Below are positions 1-6,619 of a DNA stretch of 9,503 bases, piece by piece (position 1 is the stretch's first letter; each line of letters begins with the position of its first letter). The translations under genes were made by a program, and so were the position numbers. The DNA is from Euryarchaeota archaeon UBA13 (GTDB lineage Archaea; Thermoplasmatota; Poseidoniia; Poseidoniales; Poseidoniaceae). The stretch lies in assembly GCA_002495945.1 (NCBI GenBank), contig DAHU01000015.1, positions 1 to 9,503 of the forward strand, in the 5' to 3' direction. Under the pieces are notes generated by a model. That model saw only the letters and a list, made by a program, of their open reading frames with translations, searched no databases and had not been told where the DNA came from.

Positions 1-1
1 C

Positions 2-310
2 CCCCCTAATTGGGTTGAGCATGCAAAAAAATTTCATGGCTTAGGGACATTAGTAACATCTGATGAAACCACACAGAGATTGTACGAAGATTCCCAGTTT
101 CCTGTGTCATTCGTAGGTTTGAATAATCGTGAGAATTACGAAGGTTGGAGAGTGCGTCAAACTCTTCTGATGCTGTCTACAGTTTATGACGATGAGGCTG
201 TGAAAGCGGTTTTATCTGCAAGCATTCCGGATTCAGTCATCGATTGGTTAATTTCCAATGATGCAATTTTCCGATTGTCAACGATGGTCTCCGGTGTGAA
301 TGTAGGCTAA
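2..310 (+). CDS. C-terminal fragment of an unrecognised protein (5' end off the window)
   Basis: The reading frame is open from position 2 without a stop and ends with TAA at 308-310, so about 102 C-terminal residues are visible and the true start lies left of the window. A TTG at 80 is only an internal leucine codon and should not be taken as the start. The fragment has mixed alpha/beta character, with a segment SFVGLNNRENYEGWRVRQ, a leucine-rich helix (TLLMLSTVYDDEAVKAVL) and a hydrophobic tail ending in GVNVG. I recognise no family motif, signal peptide or membrane segment. It converges on grpE, sharing the last 4 bases (CTAA). That it is coding is supported by the uninterrupted frame and by the neat meeting of two stop codons; its function is unknown. 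Confidence 0.6.
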   Translation, partial: PPNWVEHAKKFHGLGTLVTSDETTQRLYEDSQFPVSFVGLNNRENYEGWRVRQTLLMLSTVYDDEAVKAVLSASIPDSVIDWLISNDAIFRLSTMVSGVNVG

Positions 311-861
311 TCGCTCGCAACAACCACTCTTGATGCCAGCAGTACCTTCTGTTTGTACATATATCCTGCCTCAATAACATCAACAACTGTTCCAGCAGAA
401 TAATCATCTGATGCAGGAATAGTTGTAATCGCTTCCATCCTTGCTGGGTCAAACTTCTTTCCTTTGGCATCAATAGCCGTAACTCCTTCACCAGACAATT
501 CATGCCACATTTTGTTTCTAAGTAGTCGAAGTCCTTGAGCGAGGGGTGATTGGTCGTCTTCCTCAATGTTGTTCATAGCGCGGTCAACATCAGCAAGCAC
601 AGTAAGCATTTTTCTTGCCAAACCCATACTACCATATTGAATTAAATCAGACTTTTCAGCAAGGAACCGCTTCCTAATATTTTGAATCTCAGCATCTTTG
701 TAAGCAATTTCTTTTTCAGCTATTTCAGCCCTTTCAATTGCAGATTCTAACGGGTCTTGCTCTTCTGCTATCGATACTTCAATAGTTTCTGCACCTTCCT
801 CTAACACGGGAATTTCGTCATCAGCAAGGTCTTCGGGGACCTCATCTTCGGGCACAGACAT
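307..861 (-). CDS. grpE: GrpE, nucleotide exchange factor of the DnaK (Hsp70) chaperone
   Basis: GrpE releases ADP from DnaK so that the cytoplasmic DnaK-DnaJ-GrpE folding cycle can continue. The 184-residue protein has the family order: an acidic disordered N-terminus (1-37), a long helix/coiled coil for dimerisation (about 38-80) containing the typical QNIRKR motif at 60-65, a second helical part with LTVLADVDRAMNN (86-98), and the C-terminal beta-domain that contacts DnaK, GVTAIDAKGKKFDPARMEAI (126-145) followed by AGTVVDVIEAGY and KVLLASRVVVA. The length is usual for the family. ATG at 861 is preferred; a TATA-like stretch about 23 bases upstream fits a leaderless message. No dnaK or dnaJ lies in the window; instead grpE follows an unknown gene (39-base gap) and an HxlR-type regulator on the same strand. 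The 3' end overlaps the convergent gene by 4 bases. Confidence 0.93.
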   Translation of the reverse strand: MSVPEDEVPEDLADDEIPVLEEGAETIEVSIAEEQDPLESAIERAEIAEKEIAYKDAEIQNIRKRFLAEKSDLIQYGSMGLARKMLTVLADVDRAMNNIEEDDQSPLAQGLRLLRNKMWHELSGEGVTAIDAKGKKFDPARMEAITTIPASDDYSAGTVVDVIEAGYMYKQKVLLASRVVVASD

Positions 862-879
862 GGTAGTGGCTAATACCAG

Positions 880-887
880 TTATTTTT
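880..887 (-). promoter_or_regulatory. candidate TATA box for grpE
   Basis: On the minus strand the stretch AAAAATAA is centred about 23 bases upstream of the grpE ATG, a spacing that would place transcription start at or next to the start codon, as in leaderless archaeal genes. The match is weak and no clear BRE is seen, so grpE may instead be read only from the promoter upstream of the regulator gene. Confidence 0.3.
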
Positions 888-900
888 GAAACCGTCGTAT

Positions 901-1578
901 CTATTTATTTAGATAATTGCTCAAGTTATACTCATCGTGACCCCACTGTGATGCTTCAAGATGTTCCCGACCAACTATTCCTATATTGTCCGGATTATTT
1001 TGCCACTCGCTGATAGCATGGACTAATAATTTCGATTTTCTTGTGTGAGCCTCATAAGTTGGGATAATTTTTGGATCTTCCTTCTCATCAAGAGTCTCGC
1101 CCAATTGTTTCCGTCTGTCCATCCAATCCATGCAAACCTTCTCCGCAAATTCATCCTCTGGTAAGTTCGATAGTCTTTCAATTACGCCTTGCCAAGTGGA
1201 GACAGAGTATAGGTCATTACGGTCGGCTATCTCCCTGCCTAATGCTACGTCCAAGTATAGGTATGAGCGAGCTTCCCAGCATTCCCAATTTCCCGGACTA
1301 GCATAATGCATCAGTTGTAGCAACCCCTCCTCGCCATCATCAAGGTCTCTGAGAACTTCTTCAACAGTTCCATCTCTTGAACCAATTGATTCCATCCAAT
1401 CAAGAATCTCTGCTTCACAATCAATGTCAAACTGTCTTTCCAGTCGAGGTAGTTTCTCTGGTCTTACGTATCTCATGTTGCCATTGTCCATCAATTGGTA
1501 TAATTCATTCCAATCAATATCTAAAATTTGTCTTAGGGATTTTTCATTCACTATAAGCAGTACAGTCTCTATCCCCAT
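901..1578 (-). CDS. unrecognised acidic, tryptophan-rich protein between the HxlR regulator and grpE
   Basis: I do not recognise this protein. The preferred start is ATG at 1578 (225 residues, MGIETVLLIVNEKS...), because GGTG lies 6 bases before it, a fair match to the archaeal anti-Shine-Dalgarno sequence. The frame stays open upstream to a TTG at 1632, which would give 243 residues and a 20-base gap to the regulator gene. The protein looks soluble: no signal peptide or convincing membrane segment, many Asp/Glu and an unusual number of Trp (for example WNELYQLMDNGNMRYV, ILDWMESIG, GNWECWEARSYLYLDVALGR, CMDWMDRRK, ISEWQNNPDN). The predicted character is mostly helical after a short N-terminal beta-strand. 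The gene sits 39 bases upstream of grpE on the same strand and is probably co-transcribed with it and with the regulator, so a role in stress response or protein quality control is possible but is only guilt by association. Confidence 0.75.
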   Translation of the reverse strand: MGIETVLLIVNEKSLRQILDIDWNELYQLMDNGNMRYVRPEKLPRLERQFDIDCEAEILDWMESIGSRDGTVEEVLRDLDDGEEGLLQLMHYASPGNWECWEARSYLYLDVALGREIADRNDLYSVSTWQGVIERLSNLPEDEFAEKVCMDWMDRRKQLGETLDEKEDPKIIPTYEAHTRKSKLLVHAISEWQNNPDNIGIVGREHLEASQWGHDEYNLSNYLNK

Positions 1579-1652
1579 AATGCACACCAAGAGTCCATGT
1601 CCTTTGATGTCATCGGAAATTGAGTGTTGCAATTTTTCGCCACACGATAGAA

Positions 1653-1961
1653 CTAGCGATTATCGCACCATTCAAAAATCGCTTCAATTACTGGTGCTAA
1701 TGATCTTCCATCATTAGAGAGTTCGTAAGTAATGTTCATTCCATCATGATAATTCTTTACAATCATTTTTTCATCTTCAAGTTCGCTTAATCTTCGTGAA
1801 ACAGTGGTTGAAGAGGATTTGACCGCTGATTTAATTTGTGAAAACCTCAAAGGTTCTTTGGTTCGGTATAATATCAGCAATATGTGCAAAGATTTTGATT
1901 TGGTTAACAAATCTAAAATTGCATCGACCTTGGCAAACGTCGGATTACATACTTCAATCAT
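1653..1961 (-). CDS. HxlR-family winged-helix transcriptional regulator
   Basis: The 102-residue protein fits the small single-domain HxlR (DUF24) family, DNA-binding dimers that often sense redox or electrophile stress and usually act on divergent neighbours. Visible family features are a cysteine near the N-terminus (C5, in EVCNPTFAKVDAILDLL), helix LHILLILYRTKEPLRFSQIK (25-44), the helix-turn-helix with recognition helix SSTTVSRRLSELEDEKMI (50-67), a wing (KNYHDGMNITYELSNDGRSL, 69-88) and the closing helix PVIEAIFEWCDNR with a second cysteine, C99. C5 is placed where redox-sensing members of the family carry their reactive cysteine, but sensing is not shown. ATG at 1961 begins next to a divergent promoter region with an inverted repeat, which makes autoregulation and control of the divergent surface-protein gene plausible. 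It probably heads a leftward transcript with the unknown gene and grpE. Confidence 0.85.
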   Translation of the reverse strand: MIEVCNPTFAKVDAILDLLTKSKSLHILLILYRTKEPLRFSQIKSAVKSSSTTVSRRLSELEDEKMIVKNYHDGMNITYELSNDGRSLAPVIEAIFEWCDNR

Positions 1962-1985
1962 GATATCTAAAACCTACAATGCCTC

Positions 1986-1994
1986 TTTATTAAA
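1986..1994 (-). promoter_or_regulatory. candidate TATA box for the HxlR regulator gene
   Basis: On the minus strand TTTAATAAA is centred about 29 bases upstream of the regulator's ATG, predicting transcription start within a few bases of the start codon. A second similar box, TTAAATAAA, lies at 1998-2006, about 12 bases further upstream. No Shine-Dalgarno sequence precedes the ATG, which agrees with a nearly leaderless transcript. Confidence 0.5.
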
Positions 1995-2013
1995 TGATTT
2001 ATTTAACTTAATG

Positions 2014-2029
2014 GTAACATTGTTGTTAC
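2014..2029. promoter_or_regulatory. perfect inverted repeat GTAACA-N4-TGTTAC, candidate operator of the HxlR regulator
   Basis: Two 6-base arms, GTAACA (2014-2019) and TGTTAC (2024-2029), flank the 4-base spacer TTGT. The 16-base site lies in the divergent intergenic region, just upstream of the TATA-like boxes of the regulator gene. A third half-site, GTAACA at 2063-2068 (extended AGTAACAA at 2062-2069, matching the reverse complement at 2023-2030), lies just upstream of the TATA box of the surface-protein gene. A dimeric winged-helix regulator typically binds such a symmetric site. The symmetry is seen directly; the assignment to this regulator is inferred from position. Confidence 0.45.
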
Positions 2030-2085
2030 TAACTGTATGTTCTCGGTTTTCTTAGGATTATAGTAACAAATCTGTGAGTATAGAA

Positions 2086-2093
2086 TTATAAAT
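2086..2093 (+). promoter_or_regulatory. TATA box for the surface-protein gene (leaderless spacing)
   Basis: TTATAAAT is a good archaeal TATA box centred about 24-25 bases before the ATG at 2114. This spacing puts transcription start at or within a few bases of the start codon, and there is no Shine-Dalgarno sequence before the ATG (preceding bases are TTGTCAAAACC). Confidence 0.55.
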
Positions 2094-2113
2094 CAACTTC
2101 CATTGTCAAAACC

Positions 2114-5100
2114 ATGCGTTTAGCAGTATTGTGGATATTATTGTTAGCAAGTCTTCAACCATTATTGATTGATACGGATTATTCTGAATTGAGTGAAGAT
2201 TTCAATATCTCTCTTTCAGAAAATTCAGGAGTAGAGGTGATTTCTGAAGTAGAACCCAATGATAGCAATACAACTGGCCAAGATGTATATCCTGGTGATG
2301 TTGTCCGTGGAACTGTAGATATGTGGAATGATAAACGCGATTGGTACTCTGTATGGTTGGAGCCTGGACAGACACTATTGCTTACACTTTCACATGCATC
2401 AGGAGACGGTGTGTCAATGTCTGTTTGGGATGAAGAAAATACCCACTGGGGCTCAAGCAATCCAGCAAAAACACGTGATACTATTTTTCTAGGTGAAGAT
2501 GAGACTGAGGTTGGTGGAGTTTACAGTGTTTCGATTAACGCAACAATGACTGAAGCTGGAGGCGGTGCTTATGTTTTAGAAATTGATGCAGGATATGTGG
2601 TGAATTGGTATTCACCAGAAATTGGTTGGAATGTTGCTAGCGAAGTATATGACGCAAAAGGCAACACAATGTACACCTCCTCATTATCATCATATCAATT
2701 TGCTCAAGCATCGACAACTAACCTACAAACTGCACCTGTTTGGACTACAGGAGATTATTGGAACTTCTCGGTAACCATGCCAACATTCTTTGGCATAACT
2801 TATGACGAATACCATCACATGGAAGTAACCGGAGTTGAGACAGTTGCAGGCAAAGAATGCTATCGTGTTAGCATTGAAGGCAAAGCGACTCTAACCATGA
2901 GTCTAATGGGCATGGAGACAAAAACCATCGATGAGGAATCAGGCGTAGCATGCTATACAAAAGATACACTCTCTCTAGTTCATGAGAATATTTCATCATC
3001 CAATGTCATTGAAACCAGTAGTGATTTCAACATGATGAGTACATCCGGAAGAAGCTGTACCGATGACTGGGGTGACCCAGATGAAGACTGTGATGGTGTA
3101 TCAGATGATTGGGATGATTGTCCTGGAACAGCACCAGGTGCTGAAGTCGATGCATTTGGTTGCTCAGATGCTCAGAATGGAGGCGGTGGCTCCGGCGGTG
3201 GTGATGATGATACCGACGGAGATGGTATCCCAGATTCAAGTGATGCTTGTCCAAACGAGGCATCAAATGCTCAAAATGACGCAGATAATGATGGTTGCCC
3301 TGACGATGATAGCAGTGGCGACGGTGACGGTTCTGGCAATGACGGTGGCGATGGTAGCGATGGTGGCAATGCTGATGCAGATGGCGACGGCGTCATTGAT
3401 GATGACGACAGTTGTCCTAACACACCGATGGGAGAATCTGTAGATTTCTTTGGCTGCAGTGATAATCAAAATGGTGGCGGTGACGGTTCTGGTAACGGCG
3501 GTGGCGATGGCTCAGGAGGCGGCGACTTCGGTGGTGGAGGAATAGACCTAGGATGTATTCCAAATGGCGCTGATATCAACCAAAAAACCGTGATTAGTTC
3601 AGATTTGACATATAATAACGGCATGAACCATTTCAATTTCCCAATATCCGAGGGTACGGTATGGAGTGAATCAGCAGTTGGTCAAGGAACAGTAAGTCTC
3701 TCAGTTGAGTTAGGAGGCTGTGAATTGTTTTCTGAACAATTGGATGGTTCAGGCGCTCTTCCACTAAATTACCGACATATGGGACAAGATTCCTTTACTG
3801 TAGACCAAACAACAGTATCAGCCAATGGCATACAAGTTTTTGCCGGTAGAGAAGGCAACAATGATTGGGCAACACCAGATTTCACAATCTTGCCAAGCGT
3901 ACCTGATAATGTTGCGAGAATGGGGTTGCCATTTGCTGCATGGATTAACGTTGTCGGGTTTAATGAATTTGATTCAACGGTCAATATGTCTGGTTCAGTC
4001 AACTCGGCTAATGCACCACTACTCAGCGTCGACCAAATGTTGAGTATTGATGAGTTAGGTGCAGTAGTAGTTGATACCATGAACCTTTCAAGTGGTGAAT
4101 ATGAACTTACGATTACTGGAACATACAACAACATGGATCGTTCAGTAGTTGTACCTTTTACTGTTGATAATGACCCTGACTTTGAGATTTTAACATTGGA
4201 CCCTTGGATTGTACTACCAGGTGGTGTTGAGTGGGTTGTACCAACTCCAATATTCATAGAACCAGTCAATGGTTTTGGTGCTGATGTGACAGTTGGAGTT
4301 ACAGTTCCAAACGGCGTAACTGCAGAATTGGATTTTGCTAGAGGTTCTGCTCCGTTTATGGCAGTATTAACTTTGACAGTTCCAGCCAATCTATCAGGTG
4401 GTGATTATACGGTAGTTGTAACAGGGACATCAGGTGACACAGTCCGCTCTGATGAGTTGACAATTAGTATCACTACATTACCAGAATTCTCACTTGAAAT
4501 CGAAAATCGTGAGCAGTTGATTACCAATGGGCAAATGTCAATATCAGGATTGATTGATGCCCACAATGGTCTTGATTTGTCATTAGGCGGTGTACTTGAT
4601 GTGCTTGTTGAACCATATAATGAGGCGCTTCTTGAGAGTGCAGTTATCTCTTGGGGTACAATAGATAGTAACGGCGATTTGCCATTTACCGTCACATTCT
4701 CAGTCGATGATAATATTCCAAGAAATGAATATACAGTTCAATTAAATGTTGTCAGTCTTGACGGTGGCATCGCTCACGCAGCATCAGTAGCATTTGTTAC
4801 CGAGTCCTCTACTCTTGACGGTACTGCAGAGGCAGCCAGTCAATCATCAGTAGCGACTGGAGATACAGCTCAGCATGATGGAACAGATACATCCGCACAG
4901 AATATTCCAGAGGGTGACGATGATGAGGTTACGGACAGCAATAGTGACGATGGTTCAGATTCAGAATCTAAATCATCTAACACCGGCTTGATTGTTGGTG
5001 GAACAATTGGAGTATTGCTAATTGCCGCGGTAGTTGGAGTTGTTGTTCTACGAGGCCGAGGAAGTAACGTTCCTGGCAAAGATTTCTCACAGCAAGCATG

Positions 5101-5422
5101 GGGTGAACAAGCCGCAATGATGCCGAATCAAACTGGATATCAGCAACCATCAGTGCCGGTAATGCAGCAGCAATATGCTCAGCCACAGCAAATGATTCAA
5201 CAGCCTATGCAACCAGTAGTTCAACAACCAACACAACCAGTAGCCCAAGCACCCCCGGCGCCACAACCACTAGCACCGATGCAGCCAACTACTGTTGCTG
5301 ATTACACTGGATTGCCACCCGGCGGTCAGTACGATCAGTCTACAGGTCACACAATCTACATCCAAGCCGACGGTGTTAGGTGGCAAATGAATGCAGATGG
5401 TAGTTTCTATCGATTGAATTGA
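2114..5422 (+). CDS. large membrane-anchored surface protein: PPC-like domain, thrombospondin type 3 repeats, Ig-like modules, Q/P-rich cytoplasmic tail
   Basis: The 1102-residue protein is predicted to be exported and held by one C-terminal membrane helix. In order: a short hydrophobic signal sequence (2-18, MRLAVLWILLLASL); a pre-peptidase C-terminal-like (PPC) beta-domain (about 45-160, starting EVEPNDSN); a second beta-rich domain with TTGDYWNFSVTM and GVETVAGKECYRVSIEG (to about 310), resembling domains common in archaeal exported proteins; three thrombospondin-type-3, calcium-binding-type repeats rich in Asp (321-350, 364-399, 421-448) separated by Gly/Asp linkers (to about 480); then Ig-like beta-modules whose matching strands SGEYELTITGT, SGGDYTVVVTGT and RNEYTVQLNVV align on Tyr663, Tyr765 and Tyr873, a period of roughly 100 residues; an acidic stalk (about 932-955); a membrane helix (about 958-979) followed by RGRG as positive-inside anchor; a Gln/Pro-rich tail (about 993-1062); and a distinct C-terminal piece (LPPGGQYDQSTGHTIYI...DGSFYRLN). 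Many N-X-S/T sites suggest glycosylation. No catalytic domain is evident, so adhesion or cell-surface structure is the best guess. Confidence 0.88.
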   Translation: MRLAVLWILLLASLQPLLIDTDYSELSEDFNISLSENSGVEVISEVEPNDSNTTGQDVYPGDVVRGTVDMWNDKRDWYSVWLEPGQTLLLTLSHASGDGVSMSVWDEENTHWGSSNPAKTRDTIFLGEDETEVGGVYSVSINATMTEAGGGAYVLEIDAGYVVNWYSPEIGWNVASEVYDAKGNTMYTSSLSSYQFAQASTTNLQTAPVWTTGDYWNFSVTMPTFFGITYDEYHHMEVTGVETVAGKECYRVSIEGKATLTMSLMGMETKTIDEESGVACYTKDTLSLVHENISSSNVIETSSDFNMMSTSGRSCTDDWGDPDEDCDGVSDDWDDCPGTAPGAEVDAFGCSDAQNGGGGSGGGDDDTDGDGIPDSSDACPNEASNAQNDADNDGCPDDDSSGDGDGSGNDGGDGSDGGNADADGDGVIDDDDSCPNTPMGESVDFFGCSDNQNGGGDGSGNGGGDGSGGGDFGGGGIDLGCIPNGADINQKTVISSDLTYNNGMNHFNFPISEGTVWSESAVGQGTVSLSVELGGCELFSEQLDGSGALPLNYRHMGQDSFTVDQTTVSANGIQVFAGREGNNDWATPDFTILPSVPDNVARMGLPFAAWINVVGFNEFDSTVNMSGSVNSANAPLLSVDQMLSIDELGAVVVDTMNLSSGEYELTITGTYNNMDRSVVVPFTVDNDPDFEILTLDPWIVLPGGVEWVVPTPIFIEPVNGFGADVTVGVTVPNGVTAELDFARGSAPFMAVLTLTVPANLSGGDYTVVVTGTSGDTVRSDELTISITTLPEFSLEIENREQLITNGQMSISGLIDAHNGLDLSLGGVLDVLVEPYNEALLESAVISWGTIDSNGDLPFTVTFSVDDNIPRNEYTVQLNVVSLDGGIAHAASVAFVTESSTLDGTAEAASQSSVATGDTAQHDGTDTSAQNIPEGDDDEVTDSNSDDGSDSESKSSNTGLIVGGTIGVLLIAAVVGVVVLRGRGSNVPGKDFSQQAWGEQAAMMPNQTGYQQPSVPVMQQQYAQPQQMIQQPMQPVVQQPTQPVAQAPPAPQPLAPMQPTTVADYTGLPPGGQYDQSTGHTIYIQADGVRWQMNADGSFYRLN
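3323..3510 (+). repeat. duplicated 32-base coding repeat in the Gly/Asp linker
   Basis: The segments 3323-3354 and 3479-3510 are identical at 29 of 32 bases and lie 156 bases (52 codons) apart in the same frame. They encode GDGSGNDGGDG and GDGSGNGGGDG. They bracket the third thrombospondin-type repeat, which points to growth of the region by in-frame duplication or slippage. All three differences fall as single-base changes; two are silent and one changes Asp to Gly. Confidence 0.75.
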
Positions 5423-5503
5423 TACAGATAATTACTCACTATTGGCTTTCTAGTACAATAGATTTCAAGAGTAACCGATATTCAGCCATGGTTAGGGGTC
5501 CAT

Positions 5504-6619
5504 ATGGCAACTATCAAGGAGCAAATCGAATTGATTCGCGCTGAGATAGACAAAACCCAGAAAAATAAGGCCACTAACGCCCATATTGGTAAGTTAAAAG
5601 CCAAAATTGCTCAATTAAAGTTGAAGGAAGAAAAGGCTGCGGCCCATTCAAAAGCCAGCGGTGGAGGAAAGGGTTTTGAAGTCAAGAAATCAGGTGATGC
5701 TACTGTTGCATTAGTTGGATTCCCATCCGTGGGTAAATCTACTTTGATATCCAAGGTTACCGATGCACACTCTGAGGCTGGAGGTTATGCGTTCACAACC
5801 TTGACGTGCATACCAGGTGTAATGGAGCATCGCGGTGCTAAGATCCAGATTTTGGATTTACCGGGGTTAATCAAAGGTGCGTCTGAAGGCAAAGGTAGAG
5901 GTCGAGAAATTCTCAATGTAATTCGCAGTGCAGATATGACATTGTTTATTGTTGACCCTTTCCAAGACGGCCATTTTAATGTCCTACACAGAGAACTGCA
6001 CAATGCTGGTTTACGATTAAACGAAACAAAACCACCAGTCTTCATCAAGCGAGTAGATAAAGGCGGAATTGATGTTCGCACCACAGTCGAGCAAACGCAC
6101 TTGACAGATGCAGATATCGGTGAAATTATACGTTCTTTTGGTTATACCTCAGCGGTTGTTACCCTGAGGGAGAATGCTACGGCAGAACAAATTGTCGATT
6201 GTTTAGCAGGTAATCGCGTATATGAAAAGGCAGTTATCGCAATAAACAAGATTGATATTGCGACAGAAGATGAGATTGTTAGGTCAACTGAAGCATTACC
6301 GAGCGAATGGCCGGTTATGCGAATCTCGGCATTCAAGGATATTGGATTAGAAGAATTAAAGGATTTCATCTATGATAATCTTGGATTTATGCGGGTATTT
6401 TTGAAACCCCAAGGGCAAGAGGCTGACCTAGAGGAGCCGCTAATCGTAAAGGATGATTCCACAGTTGAAAATATCTGCAACAAATTGCACCGTGACTTTG
6501 TGAGAAAGTTTAGATTTGCTCGAGTAAAAGGCCCAAGCGCCAAGTTTGATTGGCAACGCGTTGGCTTAGACCATCAATTGGTAGACGGTGATTTACTTAC
6601 CATAGTAGTAAAACGCTAA
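5504..6619 (+). CDS. DRG-family (Rbg-like) TRAFAC GTPase with TGS domain
   Basis: This is the archaeal/eukaryotic developmentally regulated GTP-binding protein, a cytoplasmic Obg-HflX-superfamily GTPase thought to act with translating ribosomes. The 371 residues have the usual length and order: a Lys-rich helical N-terminus (1-50), the GTPase domain with P-loop GFPSVGKST (72-80), switch I YAFTTLTCIPG (95-105), G3 DLPGL (118-122) followed by the Gly-rich IKGASEGKGRGRE, the family insert with KRVDKGGIDV (182-191), G4 NKID (248-251), G5 SA (275-276), and a C-terminal TGS domain (about 295-371, from RVFLKPQG to GDLLTIVVKR). ATG at 5504 is the only likely start, since the frame closes at a stop at 5459-5461 and has no other ATG in between. 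It follows the surface-protein gene by 81 bases in which I see no strong promoter or terminator. Its stop codon overlaps that of the convergent DUF59 gene. Confidence 0.95.
   Translation: MATIKEQIELIRAEIDKTQKNKATNAHIGKLKAKIAQLKLKEEKAAAHSKASGGGKGFEVKKSGDATVALVGFPSVGKSTLISKVTDAHSEAGGYAFTTLTCIPGVMEHRGAKIQILDLPGLIKGASEGKGRGREILNVIRSADMTLFIVDPFQDGHFNVLHRELHNAGLRLNETKPPVFIKRVDKGGIDVRTTVEQTHLTDADIGEIIRSFGYTSAVVTLRENATAEQIVDCLAGNRVYEKAVIAINKIDIATEDEIVRSTEALPSEWPVMRISAFKDIGLEELKDFIYDNLGFMRVFLKPQGQEADLEEPLIVKDDSTVENICNKLHRDFVRKFRFARVKGPSAKFDWQRVGLDHQLVDGDLLTIVVKR

Noticed and set aside
25..31. T7 tract on the minus strand as a terminator for grpE
   Set aside because: It is about 275 bases past the grpE stop and inside the opposing coding frame; an A-run from Lys codons is the simpler explanation.
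53..58. Further GTAACA copy as a regulator half-site
   Set aside because: It is inside coding sequence with no paired arm or promoter; single six-base matches are expected by chance.
80..310. TTG at 80 as the start of a 76-residue gene
   Set aside because: The frame stays open upstream to position 2, so this is the end of a longer gene cut by the window edge.
237..566. 109-residue minus-strand frame overlapping grpE
   Set aside because: Same strand, other frame than the confidently identified grpE; low-complexity Leu-rich composition without motifs.
3063..3443. Met-rich plus-strand frame and His- or Ile/Thr-rich minus-strand frames over the Asp-rich repeats
   Set aside because: These are by-products of repeated GAT/GGT codons read in other frames; composition is highly biased and no start signal is present.
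3769..4389. 206-residue open frame on the minus strand inside the surface-protein gene
   Set aside because: It lies antisense to a clearly coding beta-rich region, is Ser/Thr/Pro-rich in the way antisense frames of such regions are, and has no promoter or family motif.
5423..5503. Promoter or terminator between the surface protein and the DRG GTPase
   Set aside because: No clear TATA box at the right distance, hairpin or T-tract could be seen in the 81 bases; read-through or an unrecognised weak promoter are both possible.
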